Assembly (NCBI GenBank): GCA_002433595.1
Contig: DJIL01000026.1
Coordinates: 1-18,737, forward strand
DNA length: 18,737 bases
Source: a bacterium UBP8_UBA6595
GTDB lineage: Bacteria; Margulisbacteria; Marinamargulisbacteria; UBA6595
Direction: 5' to 3'
Position 1 is the first letter of the stretch; every line of letters begins with the position of its first letter. Of this stretch, positions 1 through 6,306 are shown one piece after another. The notes beneath the pieces were generated by a model, which saw only the letters and a program-made list of their open reading frames with translations, searched no databases and had not been told where the DNA came from. A program made the position numbers and the translations under genes.

Positions 1-1412
1 GCCCGAATTGTTTCGGGTTTAAACGTGGGGGTGTAGCGGTGCGTCGGGGCATGAAAGTTTCGAAACTCAGTTTCCGTAAACACACCCATGGTGATACCTG
101 CCAATCCAGAAACACCATAGGCTGTGCTTTCAGTCATGGCTGATTTAATCACAGGAATGCCCAGCATATCGGCTTGAAATTGCATTAAAAAGGGATTGTC
201 TGAAGCCCCACCATCGACATGTAGCGCATGTGCGCTCGGCAGCAGGTCCACCACGTCTTTGGTCTGGTAGGCCATGGCTTCTAAAACAGCTCGAATTAAG
301 TGGGCTTTGGTCGTACCGCGAGTCAGTCCAATAAACAATCCCCGTGCGGATGAATCCCAGTGAGGGGCCCCCAAACCGGTTAGTGCAGGCACAAAGTATA
401 CGGTGTCATTATGGTCAAGGCTTAAGGCCAAATCAGCACTATCAGCAGCGGAGTCAATCAGCCCCAAAGCATCGCGGCACCATTGAATGGCCGACCCCCC
501 CACAAAAATACTGCCCTCAATCGCATACGTGGTGGTGGCTCCGCGTTGCCAAGCAATGGTGGTCAGGAGGGTATCGTGCGTTTGGGGGTTAGTCCCGGTG
601 GATGCGCATACAAACAAGCCGGTGCCATAGGTGTTTTTGATGCGTGTGGTGTCGTCCCCGCATTGGGCAAAGAGCGCTGCTTGTTGGTCACCCAGTATGG
701 CGTGAATGGGTAGTGTTTGGTTGGCATAGGGCGTGTGGGCCAGTTGGGACGGGTCAATACATCCAAAGTGGTGGTCACTGGGGTATACCTGGGGGAGCCA
801 GTCGCGGTGAATGCCAAATAATTCCAATAATTCGGGGTCGTAATTGTGGGTATGGATATTAAAGAGCAGTGTCCGTGACGCATTGGAGCTATCGGTGGCA
901 TGGACCTGCCCGTTGGTGAGTTTAAAAAGAATCCAGCTATCAATGGTTCCAACGCGCAGTGTGCCGCGGTTGGCGGCTTGCTGAACGGCGGGGACATTGT
1001 GCAAGAGCCATTCCAGTTTGGAGGCTGAAAAATAGGCATCGCATAGTAAGCCGGTTTTGGCTTTAATGCGGGCTTGGGTGGCTTCAGGGAGACTGGCCAT
1101 ACGCTCGGCAGTGCGTCGGCATTGCCAAACAATGGCGGTGTGGAGGGGCTGGTGAGTCTCAACATCCCACGCGACAACGGTTTCTCTCTGGTTGGTAATG
1201 GCCACAGCCGTTGGGGCGGTTGGTAGTTCCTGAAGGGTTTGGGAGAATACGGATTGGGTGATTTGCCAGATCTCGCGGGCGTCGTGTTCGACCCATCCCG
1301 ACTGGGGAAACTGTTGGGTGAGGGCCTGTTGATGCGGAAGGCTAAACTGACCCGCAGCGTCTAGGGCAAGGCATCGAATGCTGGTGGTGCCTAAATCAAG
1401 CGTAATAATCAT
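1..1412 (-). CDS. glpK: Glycerol kinase, 3' end cut by window edge
   Basis: FGGY-family glycerol kinase: phosphorylates glycerol with ATP to sn-glycerol 3-phosphate in the cytosol, feeding lipid and central metabolism. The frame is open from ATG at 1412 to the left edge (470 complete codons). The N-terminus MIITLDLGTTSIRC carries the first phosphate-binding loop. ITNQRET, VWQCRRT, GTIDSWILFKLTNG, LGDQQAALF with KNTYGTGLF, and the later VDGGASDNPFLMQ follow in family order. Usual length is about 500 residues, so roughly 30 C-terminal residues lie outside. The start gives the canonical N-terminus; no Shine-Dalgarno sequence precedes it and the predicted transcript leader is only about 7 nt. No glpF or glpD is visible, so its operon context is unknown. 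Identification is firm from motif order. Confidence 0.96.
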   Translation of the reverse strand, partial: MIITLDLGTTSIRCLALDAAGQFSLPHQQALTQQFPQSGWVEHDAREIWQITQSVFSQTLQELPTAPTAVAITNQRETVVAWDVETHQPLHTAIVWQCRRTAERMASLPEATQARIKAKTGLLCDAYFSASKLEWLLHNVPAVQQAANRGTLRVGTIDSWILFKLTNGQVHATDSSNASRTLLFNIHTHNYDPELLELFGIHRDWLPQVYPSDHHFGCIDPSQLAHTPYANQTLPIHAILGDQQAALFAQCGDDTTRIKNTYGTGLFVCASTGTNPQTHDTLLTTIAWQRGATTTYAIEGSIFVGGSAIQWCRDALGLIDSAADSADLALSLDHNDTVYFVPALTGLGAPHWDSSARGLFIGLTRGTTKAHLIRAVLEAMAYQTKDVVDLLPSAHALHVDGGASDNPFLMQFQADMLGIPVIKSAMTESTAYGVSGLAGITMGVFTETEFRNFHAPTHRYTPTFKPETIR

Positions 1413-1425
1413 GGGTACTGTATTT

Positions 1426-1436
1426 AATATAGCACA
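1426..1436 (-). promoter_or_regulatory. Extended -10 promoter for glpK
   Basis: On the minus strand this reads TGTGCTATATT, an extended -10 element (TG, one base, TATATT). No good -35 lies 17-18 bp upstream. The predicted transcription start is near 1419, about 7 nt before the ATG at 1412, so the mRNA would have almost no leader. The same TGTGCTATA core precedes nusA. Prediction from sequence only. Confidence 0.5.
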
Positions 1437-1568
1437 ATCCCATAGAGTAACCCCCCAGGTTTTATAAATCCAGGGTAATGAGCCGGCTAGGAAAATTGGC
1501 CTATGTGATATTTTAAAGTCTAAATAAGTAATATTTATTGTTTGAAAATACAGTATTTAATCTTTTTA

Positions 1569-1597
1569 TTTACAAATAAAAAAAAATAAGCTAACAT
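1569..1597 (+). promoter_or_regulatory. Candidate promoter for the ORFs at 1634/1740
   Basis: TTTACA (1569-1574, 5 of 6 matches to the -35 consensus), a 17-bp A-rich spacer, then TAACAT (1592-1597, 4 of 6 to the -10). The predicted start is near 1604, so the first ATG downstream is 1634 rather than 1740. This is one reason to suspect that the 1634 frame is the true start of the U-box gene. Consensus matching only. Confidence 0.4.
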
Positions 1598-1633
1598 AGT
1601 AGACCGTAGTGTTAACATTAAAAATTAAAAATT

Positions 1634-1840
1634 ATGAAGTATGAATCAACCCCAGTGCCCAGATCACCCCGTGTGACTCATGTCACACCAACAACGCCAA
1701 TTCTGAGTCTCGTTAGTTCGCGTAAACCAAGCAAGGGTAATGACACGAATTTTTTTGGGTTTTTTTGGGCCCTTAGTATTTTGGGTTCGCTTAATGTTGG
1801 GGGTTCAGCGCTCAGGTACCCCCCCACAGATAACGGATAA
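1634..1840 (+). CDS. Small ORF, possible N-terminus of the U-box gene
   Basis: A 68-residue ORF starting at the first ATG after the candidate promoter at 1569-1597. It begins with a Ser/Thr/Pro-rich stretch with several basic residues and ends in a hydrophobic segment (about residues 40-58, FFGFFWALSILGSLNVG) before stopping at TAA 1838-1840. I recognise no family. It overlaps the U-box ORF by 101 bp in another frame. The overlap holds T7 (1750-1756), T7 (1760-1766) and C7 (1819-1825). Loss of one base in any run would fuse the two into one protein of about 426 residues. It may be an independent small gene, the displaced N-terminus of the U-box protein, or not translated. No Shine-Dalgarno sequence is seen. 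Confidence 0.35.
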   Translation: MKYESTPVPRSPRVTHVTPTTPILSLVSSRKPSKGNDTNFFGFFWALSILGSLNVGGSALRYPPTDNG

Positions 1841-2915
1841 ACGTATGCTCAATCCTGCAGGAATAACATCTTTTCCTCTCCCAGCTAGTGGTGCACCCGC
1901 ACGACGCTTGGAGAATCCATGGAATAGACCAGAGATTTGGGGAGTTGTTGCGAGTGCTGGGTGTGCGGCTGTAACGGCTGACCCCGGTTGTGCTGTAGGT
2001 GCGTTTCAAGTTGCTACAGCGTGCTCGGGGCAGTACAGTAATCAGGCGAGGAATAGTAATCGGCCAATGACGCCTTTGGGAATATTGACGCTGACTGATA
2101 GTGTGGGTATCGATTTGTGTCTATTTGGGCTCTATAATAATAACTTGTATGTTTTATGGCTGGCGAGTATTCTCCCGCTAGTTGGGTTGCGTTTGTATGA
2201 TGAAACGGGTATTCCAGCGTTGGCTTCTTCAGTCCCGATTCATTTTCCTGATTCAGAACAATCTCATCCTGTTGATTCAGAACAATCAAGTGATTCAGAA
2301 CAATCAAGTCAACCGACCAGTGCAAGTCGTTTATCGGCTCAATTACACGCAATTCCAGAGCATAGTATAGATGAGTTATTGGGTCAATCACATGCAATTC
2401 CAGATCCTATCCCAGATGATTTATATACTAAAGTACACGCATTACACGAGACGCTTAAGTCTAAGTTAGTCGGCTCAGATGGCCAGTTGTATACTTCAGA
2501 TTCGGGCATGCCAGACGGGGTTTATAATTTGGGGCAGCATCCATTCGCTAAAGATTGGGATGGTGATAGATCGACGGTAAGAAGTGCGCTGGTTGATCTA
2601 TTACAGTGTCCGATTAGTTTAGGTTCGATTGAAAACCCTGTAACTATACAAACGGCATCGAATCAAAGCATGCACCCATTTGACAGACAATCGGTAGCAG
2701 AATGGCTAAGGACCCAAGACACAAGTGTTCACCCGCTGACCCGCGAAGCCGTGGTTGGATTTGCTTTGGATGAGGGTACGGCTAAAATAATACAACTATT
2801 GCTTTCGCATCAGCCCGTGGCACAGCCCCCCGGCCAACACGTCATGGATGATCCACGAGCGCCGCTGAGCGTCGCTGGTAGGCGGGTAATAATAGCGTCT
2901 ACAGTAACCGGTTAA
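1740..2915 (+). CDS. U-box domain protein, candidate host-directed effector
   Basis: A 391-residue ORF. Near the C-terminus (about 289-345) it matches a U-box, the RING-like fold without zinc that recruits ubiquitin E2 enzymes: LLQCPISL, then NPV (299-301), PFDRQSVAEWL (313-323) and HPLTREAV (331-338), equivalent to the usual CPI / DPV / YDR / W / PLT positions. Upstream are an N-terminal hydrophobic patch (4-20), a Gly/Ala/Cys-rich stretch (67-96), a strongly hydrophobic pair (about 113-152), DSEQS repeats (171-189) and two HAIP repeats (203-206, 218-221). U-boxes are eukaryotic; in bacteria they occur mainly in effectors of intracellular species such as Legionella LubX. The start is uncertain: ATG 1740 has only a poorly spaced AAGGG, and ATGs at 1794 and 1845 or a frame junction to 1634 are possible. 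Effector role is inference. Confidence 0.65.
   Translation: MTRIFLGFFGPLVFWVRLMLGVQRSGTPPQITDKRMLNPAGITSFPLPASGAPARRLENPWNRPEIWGVVASAGCAAVTADPGCAVGAFQVATACSGQYSNQARNSNRPMTPLGILTLTDSVGIDLCLFGLYNNNLYVLWLASILPLVGLRLYDETGIPALASSVPIHFPDSEQSHPVDSEQSSDSEQSSQPTSASRLSAQLHAIPEHSIDELLGQSHAIPDPIPDDLYTKVHALHETLKSKLVGSDGQLYTSDSGMPDGVYNLGQHPFAKDWDGDRSTVRSALVDLLQCPISLGSIENPVTIQTASNQSMHPFDRQSVAEWLRTQDTSVHPLTREAVVGFALDEGTAKIIQLLLSHQPVAQPPGQHVMDDPRAPLSVAGRRVIIASTVTG
2250..2309 (+). repeat. Short repeats encoding DSEQS
   Basis: GATTCAGAACAATC occurs three times, at 2250-2263, 2274-2287 and 2292-2305. The last two belong to a perfect 18-bp tandem pair (2274-2291 and 2292-2309). In frame they give DSEQS units in an acidic, Ser-rich linker between the hydrophobic region and the U-box. 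Such a tract can change length by slippage. Confidence 0.85.
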
Positions 2916-2938
2916 TTTTAAAAAGAAACCCCCGCTAG

Positions 2939-2949
2939 TATGCTACACT
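2939..2949 (+). promoter_or_regulatory. Extended -10 promoter for the chelatase gene
   Basis: TATGCTACACT: TG, one base, TACACT. No -35 match lies at the expected distance. The predicted start, about 7 bp downstream, is 2956-2957, the first base of the ATG of the next gene. A leaderless transcript is therefore predicted. There is no Shine-Dalgarno sequence before that ATG apart from AAGGGT directly adjoining it. Confidence 0.45.
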
Positions 2950-2956
2950 TAAGGGT

Positions 2957-3316
2957 ATGACAACCGCCTTGTTAATTATTGATCATGGCTCTCGGCTCAA
3001 GGCCGCCAATCACATGCTCTTTGATGTGGTAAAGGCCATGCGGAGCCATCGCCCAGACTTGCTGGTCTATGGGTCTCACATGGAATTAGCCGTGCCCACG
3101 ATTGCCGATGGCGTGGCTTGGTGCATGACCCGAGGGGCGACTCGCATCATTGCCCATCCGTACATGTTATCCCCCGGCCGGCATGCCACCCGAGATATTC
3201 CCCAGTTAGTAGCCGATGCCATGGCCGCGTATCCTCAGGTAGCGTATACGGTTACCGATCCGCTGGGTGTGGATGACCACTTGCTCAAACTAATTGTAAA
3301 ACGAGCCAAAGTTTAA
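2957..3316 (+). CDS. CbiX/SirB-type chelatase-like protein
   Basis: A 119-residue single-domain member of the class II chelatase family (CbiX short form / SirB), which inserts Co or Fe into sirohydrochlorin-type tetrapyrroles. Visible signatures: IIDHGSR with H10 near the N-terminus, HMELAVPTIADG (41-52), then HPYMLSPGRHATRDIP (67-82) with H67 and H76, and a C-terminal DPLG. The length equals the short archaeal/plastid forms, half of the duplicated bacterial CbiK-like enzymes. The SDR gene follows after 19 bp and is probably co-transcribed. No other tetrapyrrole gene is in the window, so the substrate cannot be assigned. Family call is good; exact metal and substrate are unknown. Confidence 0.82.
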   Translation: MTTALLIIDHGSRLKAANHMLFDVVKAMRSHRPDLLVYGSHMELAVPTIADGVAWCMTRGATRIIAHPYMLSPGRHATRDIPQLVADAMAAYPQVAYTVTDPLGVDDHLLKLIVKRAKV

Positions 3317-3335
3317 TGTGTGTTATCCGATTCGT

Positions 3336-4709
3336 ATGAAGATTCTAATCACTGGCGCAACCGGATTTATTGGACGTGCGGTGGTTCGAGCCTGCATGCA
3401 GGCCGGATATTCCTTGGTTATTGCAACCCGTAGTCCAGCCAAGGCTCAGCAAGTATTGGGCGATTGCCATACGTATTGTGAATGGGATGCAGTATCGGGC
3501 CCGTTGGATTATGGGTCAATTGGACCTGTTGATGGGGTGATTAATTTAATGGGGGAAGGCGTTGCCGACCGCCGGTGGACGCGCGCGCAACGCCAGCGCA
3601 TTTGGGATACCCGCGTGGTGGGGACTCGTCATTTATTAATGGGACTCGCGCGGCAGCCGGCGGTCTATGTAGGGGCGTCGGCCATTGGTTATTATGATCA
3701 TACGCACCGAAAGACAGTGTCCGAGTCGACTCAGCCAGGGTCAGATTTTATGAGTCAATTGTGCGTAGCTTGGGAAGCTGAACATGCTCGCTTGTCGGAT
3801 TCATGCCGGGTAGTTATTGTACGCTTGGGTGTTGTTATAGGGCCTGATGGCGGAGCCTTGGCAGCGATGCGTGGGCCATTTGAATGGGGGGTTGGTGGCC
3901 GATTGGGATCGGGTACGCAATGGATGAACTGGATTCATCGAGCAGACGCTGTTCGTATTATTATGAAGGGGTTAATAGAGGCATCGGCGAGTGGCCGATA
4001 CAATGCTGTTGCTCCTGGCAATGTGACCAACCAAACACTGACGCGTCAGTTGGCGCAAGCCGTTCGGCGACCGGCGATACTTCCCGTGCCTGAGAGGGCC
4101 CTTCAGCTCGCAGTGGGGGGACTGGCGACTGTACTGGTACAAGGGGCTCAGGTTGTGAGTGATCGGTTAGATCCGGATGCGTTTATATTTCCCACGGTGG
4201 AGTCAGCGATTGCAGATGCGTTGCCCCTAGACATACGGGAAGGTCGGCATACCGTTTGCCAGTCCATAACGGGGATGCAGTGGGTGCCACAGACGGTAGA
4301 TACCGTATTTTCATTTTTTTCAGATGCGCGTAATTTAGCTCGCATTACACCGCAGTTTATGCAATTCCGTCTGGATTCGCAATCCACGTCAGCGATGCAA
4401 GTGGGCACGGATATTCGGTATCGATTGCGTGTACGAGGCCTGCCCATTCGATGGCAATCGCGAATTGAGCAATGGACCCCCAATCAGTGCTTTGTGGATG
4501 ATCAGGTGGCCGGCCCCTATCGGGTCTGGCACCATACGCATCAATTTTGGGCGTATAAGGGGGGTACTGTGGTGGAAGATAGTGTTCGGTATGCCCTGCC
4601 AAAAGTCCCAATTATTAGCCGATTGGTACAACCCTGGGTGGCCCGTGATATTGCGTCTATTTTTGCCTACCGCAACCGCATGCTACCGGCGTGTCTGGAA
4701 CAAGGCTAG
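3336..4709 (+). CDS. SDR39U1-type epimerase fused to SRPBCC domain
   Basis: A 457-residue two-domain protein. Residues 1-300 match the TIGR01777/YfcH (SDR39U1) family of atypical short-chain dehydrogenases: nucleotide loop GATGFIG (7-13), INLMGEGVADRRWT (69-82), SAIGYY (115-120), LGSGTQWMNWIHRADAV (190-206) and YNAVAPGNVTN (222-232). Residues about 308-457 look like an SRPBCC/START-type ligand-binding domain (MQWVPQTVDTVFSFFSDARN, then ITPQFMQF, IRWQSRIEQW, YRVWHHTHQF). Substrate is unknown for the family. The start chosen is ATG 3336, which puts the NAD(P) loop at the usual position; GTG 3318 would add six residues. The 3' end overlaps the convergent permease gene by 27 bp, with no room for a terminator. 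Confidence 0.87.
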   Translation: MKILITGATGFIGRAVVRACMQAGYSLVIATRSPAKAQQVLGDCHTYCEWDAVSGPLDYGSIGPVDGVINLMGEGVADRRWTRAQRQRIWDTRVVGTRHLLMGLARQPAVYVGASAIGYYDHTHRKTVSESTQPGSDFMSQLCVAWEAEHARLSDSCRVVIVRLGVVIGPDGGALAAMRGPFEWGVGGRLGSGTQWMNWIHRADAVRIIMKGLIEASASGRYNAVAPGNVTNQTLTRQLAQAVRRPAILPVPERALQLAVGGLATVLVQGAQVVSDRLDPDAFIFPTVESAIADALPLDIREGRHTVCQSITGMQWVPQTVDTVFSFFSDARNLARITPQFMQFRLDSQSTSAMQVGTDIRYRLRVRGLPIRWQSRIEQWTPNQCFVDDQVAGPYRVWHHTHQFWAYKGGTVVEDSVRYALPKVPIISRLVQPWVARDIASIFAYRNRMLPACLEQG

Positions 4710-5489
4710 CAGAAAAAAACCCGTTTGAATGAGCACAATAAGCGGGGCGGTTGCCACATCCCAGTGGTAGCTAAAAATAACCCCCAGTAGTGTAGACAGT
4801 CCCGCTGTCCCAACAGCAATGACAAGCATGTGGTCCCACGTTTTAGTGGTTAAAAAACCAATGGCGCCAGGCGTGATCAATAGGGCAATGACCAAAATAA
4901 TACCGGCCGCTTTGAGTGCAGATACAATGGTTAACGACAAAATAATTAACAGCATCCACTGCATACGAGCGTTATTCATGCCCAATGTGGCGGTGTGAAT
5001 GGGGTCAAAGCAGAACGCCATTAAATCTCGGCGTTTGATTAATAATATAATTATGCAGCTACCAGAAATAAGCATGGTTTCAACAAAGTCAGCGGTAGTA
5101 ATGCCTAAAATATTGCCAAATAAGATATGTAAAATGTGTTGGTTGGTGTGAATATGGGTGATTAACACTAAGCCCACAGCAAACATGCCAGAAAACACAA
5201 TGCCCATAAGCGTGTCGGGTTTAACACGGCTGTACCGAGATAGGTATCCAATCGCACTGGCACAAAGCAACCCAGACACAGTGGCGCCAATGCTTAATGG
5301 AAGGTGAGTCATGTGGGCAATGGCAATGCCAGGAAGGACGGCGTGGGCGATAGCGTCTCCCATTAGAGACCAGCCTTTAACAATCAGAAAACACGAAAAA
5401 ATAGCGCAAGCAATAGCAATAAACAGCCCGCTAATTAACGCGCGTTGCATAAAGGCATACGATAAGGGTTCAATTATCCAATCAAGCAT
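4683..5489 (-). CDS. Metal ABC transporter permease (SitD/TroD-like)
   Basis: A 268-residue integral membrane protein of the ABC-3 family, the second permease of a Mn/Fe/Zn importer. It starts MLDWIIEPLSYAFMQRALISG, followed by KGWSLMGDAIAHAVLPGIAIAH (the conserved cytoplasmic GD..aHavlPG segment), TLMGIVFSGMFAVGLVLI and KAAGIILVIALLITPGAIGFL. About seven to eight hydrophobic segments are evident. The start (ATG 5489) lies inside the preceding permease gene (16-bp overlap), so translational coupling is likely. The two permeases are clearly related but diverged, as in SitC/SitD and TroC/TroD. It is the last gene of the operon and its 3' end overlaps the convergent SDR gene. Confidence 0.93.
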   Translation of the reverse strand: MLDWIIEPLSYAFMQRALISGLFIAIACAIFSCFLIVKGWSLMGDAIAHAVLPGIAIAHMTHLPLSIGATVSGLLCASAIGYLSRYSRVKPDTLMGIVFSGMFAVGLVLITHIHTNQHILHILFGNILGITTADFVETMLISGSCIIILLIKRRDLMAFCFDPIHTATLGMNNARMQWMLLIILSLTIVSALKAAGIILVIALLITPGAIGFLTTKTWDHMLVIAVGTAGLSTLLGVIFSYHWDVATAPLIVLIQTGFFLLALFQTRR

Positions 5490-6304
5490 GGCCGTTTCCG
5501 TATTTTATTGAGTCCAAATACAACAAGAAAGACACTTGTTTGTAAGATCACGACCATGCCCCCAGGATGGGTATTTATAAAGTAGCTTATGTATACGCCC
5601 AGTCCGCTGGTGACACCGCCCAAACACATGGATAAGATCAGCATGCGCCGAAATTGATGGGTCATTAAGTAGGCGGTTGCTCCGGGTGTGACCAGCATAG
5701 CAATGACCAAACAGGCGCCTACAGTATGCAACGCAGCTACAGTCGTTGCGCTAAGCAGAGTAAAAAAGACCACTTGCAACGCTGAGGTAGGCAAACCAAT
5801 GCTTTTTGCGTGATTAATATCAAAAAAAACACAGGTAAAATCTTTCCATTTAAGCCCGATAATAATTAAGGTAACCGCCGTGATTATGGCAATTTGAATG
5901 GCATCTTCAGTCGGGATGGTGAGGCTATTGCCTAGAACAATGGCTTGAATATCCACGGTCATAGGGTTTATAGAGGCCAGCAGCAGGCCAAGGGCAAAAA
6001 ATGATGTAAAAACAACGCCAATAATTGCATCTTCACGCAGCTTAGTCGTCCGTTTAACCAGGTACATGCTAATGGCAGCCAGGCCACCGGTAAAAAAAGC
6101 GCCAGCAGCGTACGGAAGCCCTGCTAAATAGGCTAAGGCAACGCCGGGTACAATAGCGTGCGACAGGGCGTCGCCCATTAACGACCAGCCTTTAAGGGTA
6201 ATATACGCCGATAAACACGCACAGGTAATACCAACGAGTGTGGATAGCCCAATGGCTTTGGTCATGTACGCATAGGCAAAGGGTTCAAGCAATTCGGTCA
6301 GCAT
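5474..6304 (-). CDS. Metal ABC transporter permease (SitC/TroC-like)
   Basis: A 276-residue ABC-3 family permease that forms the inner-membrane channel with its paralogue downstream. Visible features: LEPFAYAYMTKAIGLSTLVG, KGWSLMGDALSHAIVPGVALAY, TTKLREDAIIGVVFTSFFALGLLLAS and VGACLVIAMLVTPGATAYLM, with about eight hydrophobic segments. The ATG at 6304 follows the ATPase stop by 2 bp, with AAGGA inside the ATPase 3' end as ribosome binding site. The C-terminus ends in basic residues (NKIRKRP). Two distinct permease genes plus one ATPase gene is the SitABCD/YfeABCD/TroABCD arrangement, typical of Mn/Fe import, rather than the single-permease ZnuABC layout. Confidence 0.93.
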   Translation of the reverse strand: MLTELLEPFAYAYMTKAIGLSTLVGITCACLSAYITLKGWSLMGDALSHAIVPGVALAYLAGLPYAAGAFFTGGLAAISMYLVKRTTKLREDAIIGVVFTSFFALGLLLASINPMTVDIQAIVLGNSLTIPTEDAIQIAIITAVTLIIIGLKWKDFTCVFFDINHAKSIGLPTSALQVVFFTLLSATTVAALHTVGACLVIAMLVTPGATAYLMTHQFRRMLILSMCLGGVTSGLGVYISYFINTHPGGMVVILQTSVFLVVFGLNKIRKRPCLIG

Positions 6305-6306
6305 GC

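Larger units (their letters stand above)
1413..1633. other. AT-rich intergenic region, glpK / U-box gene
   Basis: No gene is seen here. It holds the leftward glpK promoter and the rightward promoter at 1569-1597. An AT-only inverted repeat lies at 1563-1582 (9-bp arms, 2-bp centre). The 10-mer AAATACAGTA occurs on the minus strand at 1425-1416 (in the glpK -10/leader) and again on the plus strand at 1546-1555, where it is part of the near-palindrome AAATACAGTATTT. It may be a shared regulatory site, but AT-rich sequence makes chance matches easy. Confidence 0.5.

Noticed and set aside
344..862. Three plus-strand ORFs of 72-82 residues opposite glpK
   Set aside because: Antisense shadows of a well-supported gene, with no ribosome binding sites and no domain signatures.
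563..1177. 204-residue open frame on the minus strand inside glpK
   Set aside because: It is a shifted-frame shadow: the glpK frame on the same strand has full family motifs, while this one is Pro/Thr-rich with no recognisable domain.
1563..1582. AT-only inverted repeat as a terminator
   Set aside because: The 9-bp arms are A/T only and too weak for a termination hairpin; it overlaps the candidate -35 of the next gene.
2014..2397. 127-residue minus-strand ORF opposite the U-box gene
   Set aside because: Its repeated VLNQ-type peptides are just the antisense of the DSEQS repeats; no promoter or ribosome binding site is seen.
4148..4631. Overlapping minus-strand ORFs opposite the SRPBCC domain
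   Set aside because: Antisense to a conserved two-domain protein and without motifs of their own.
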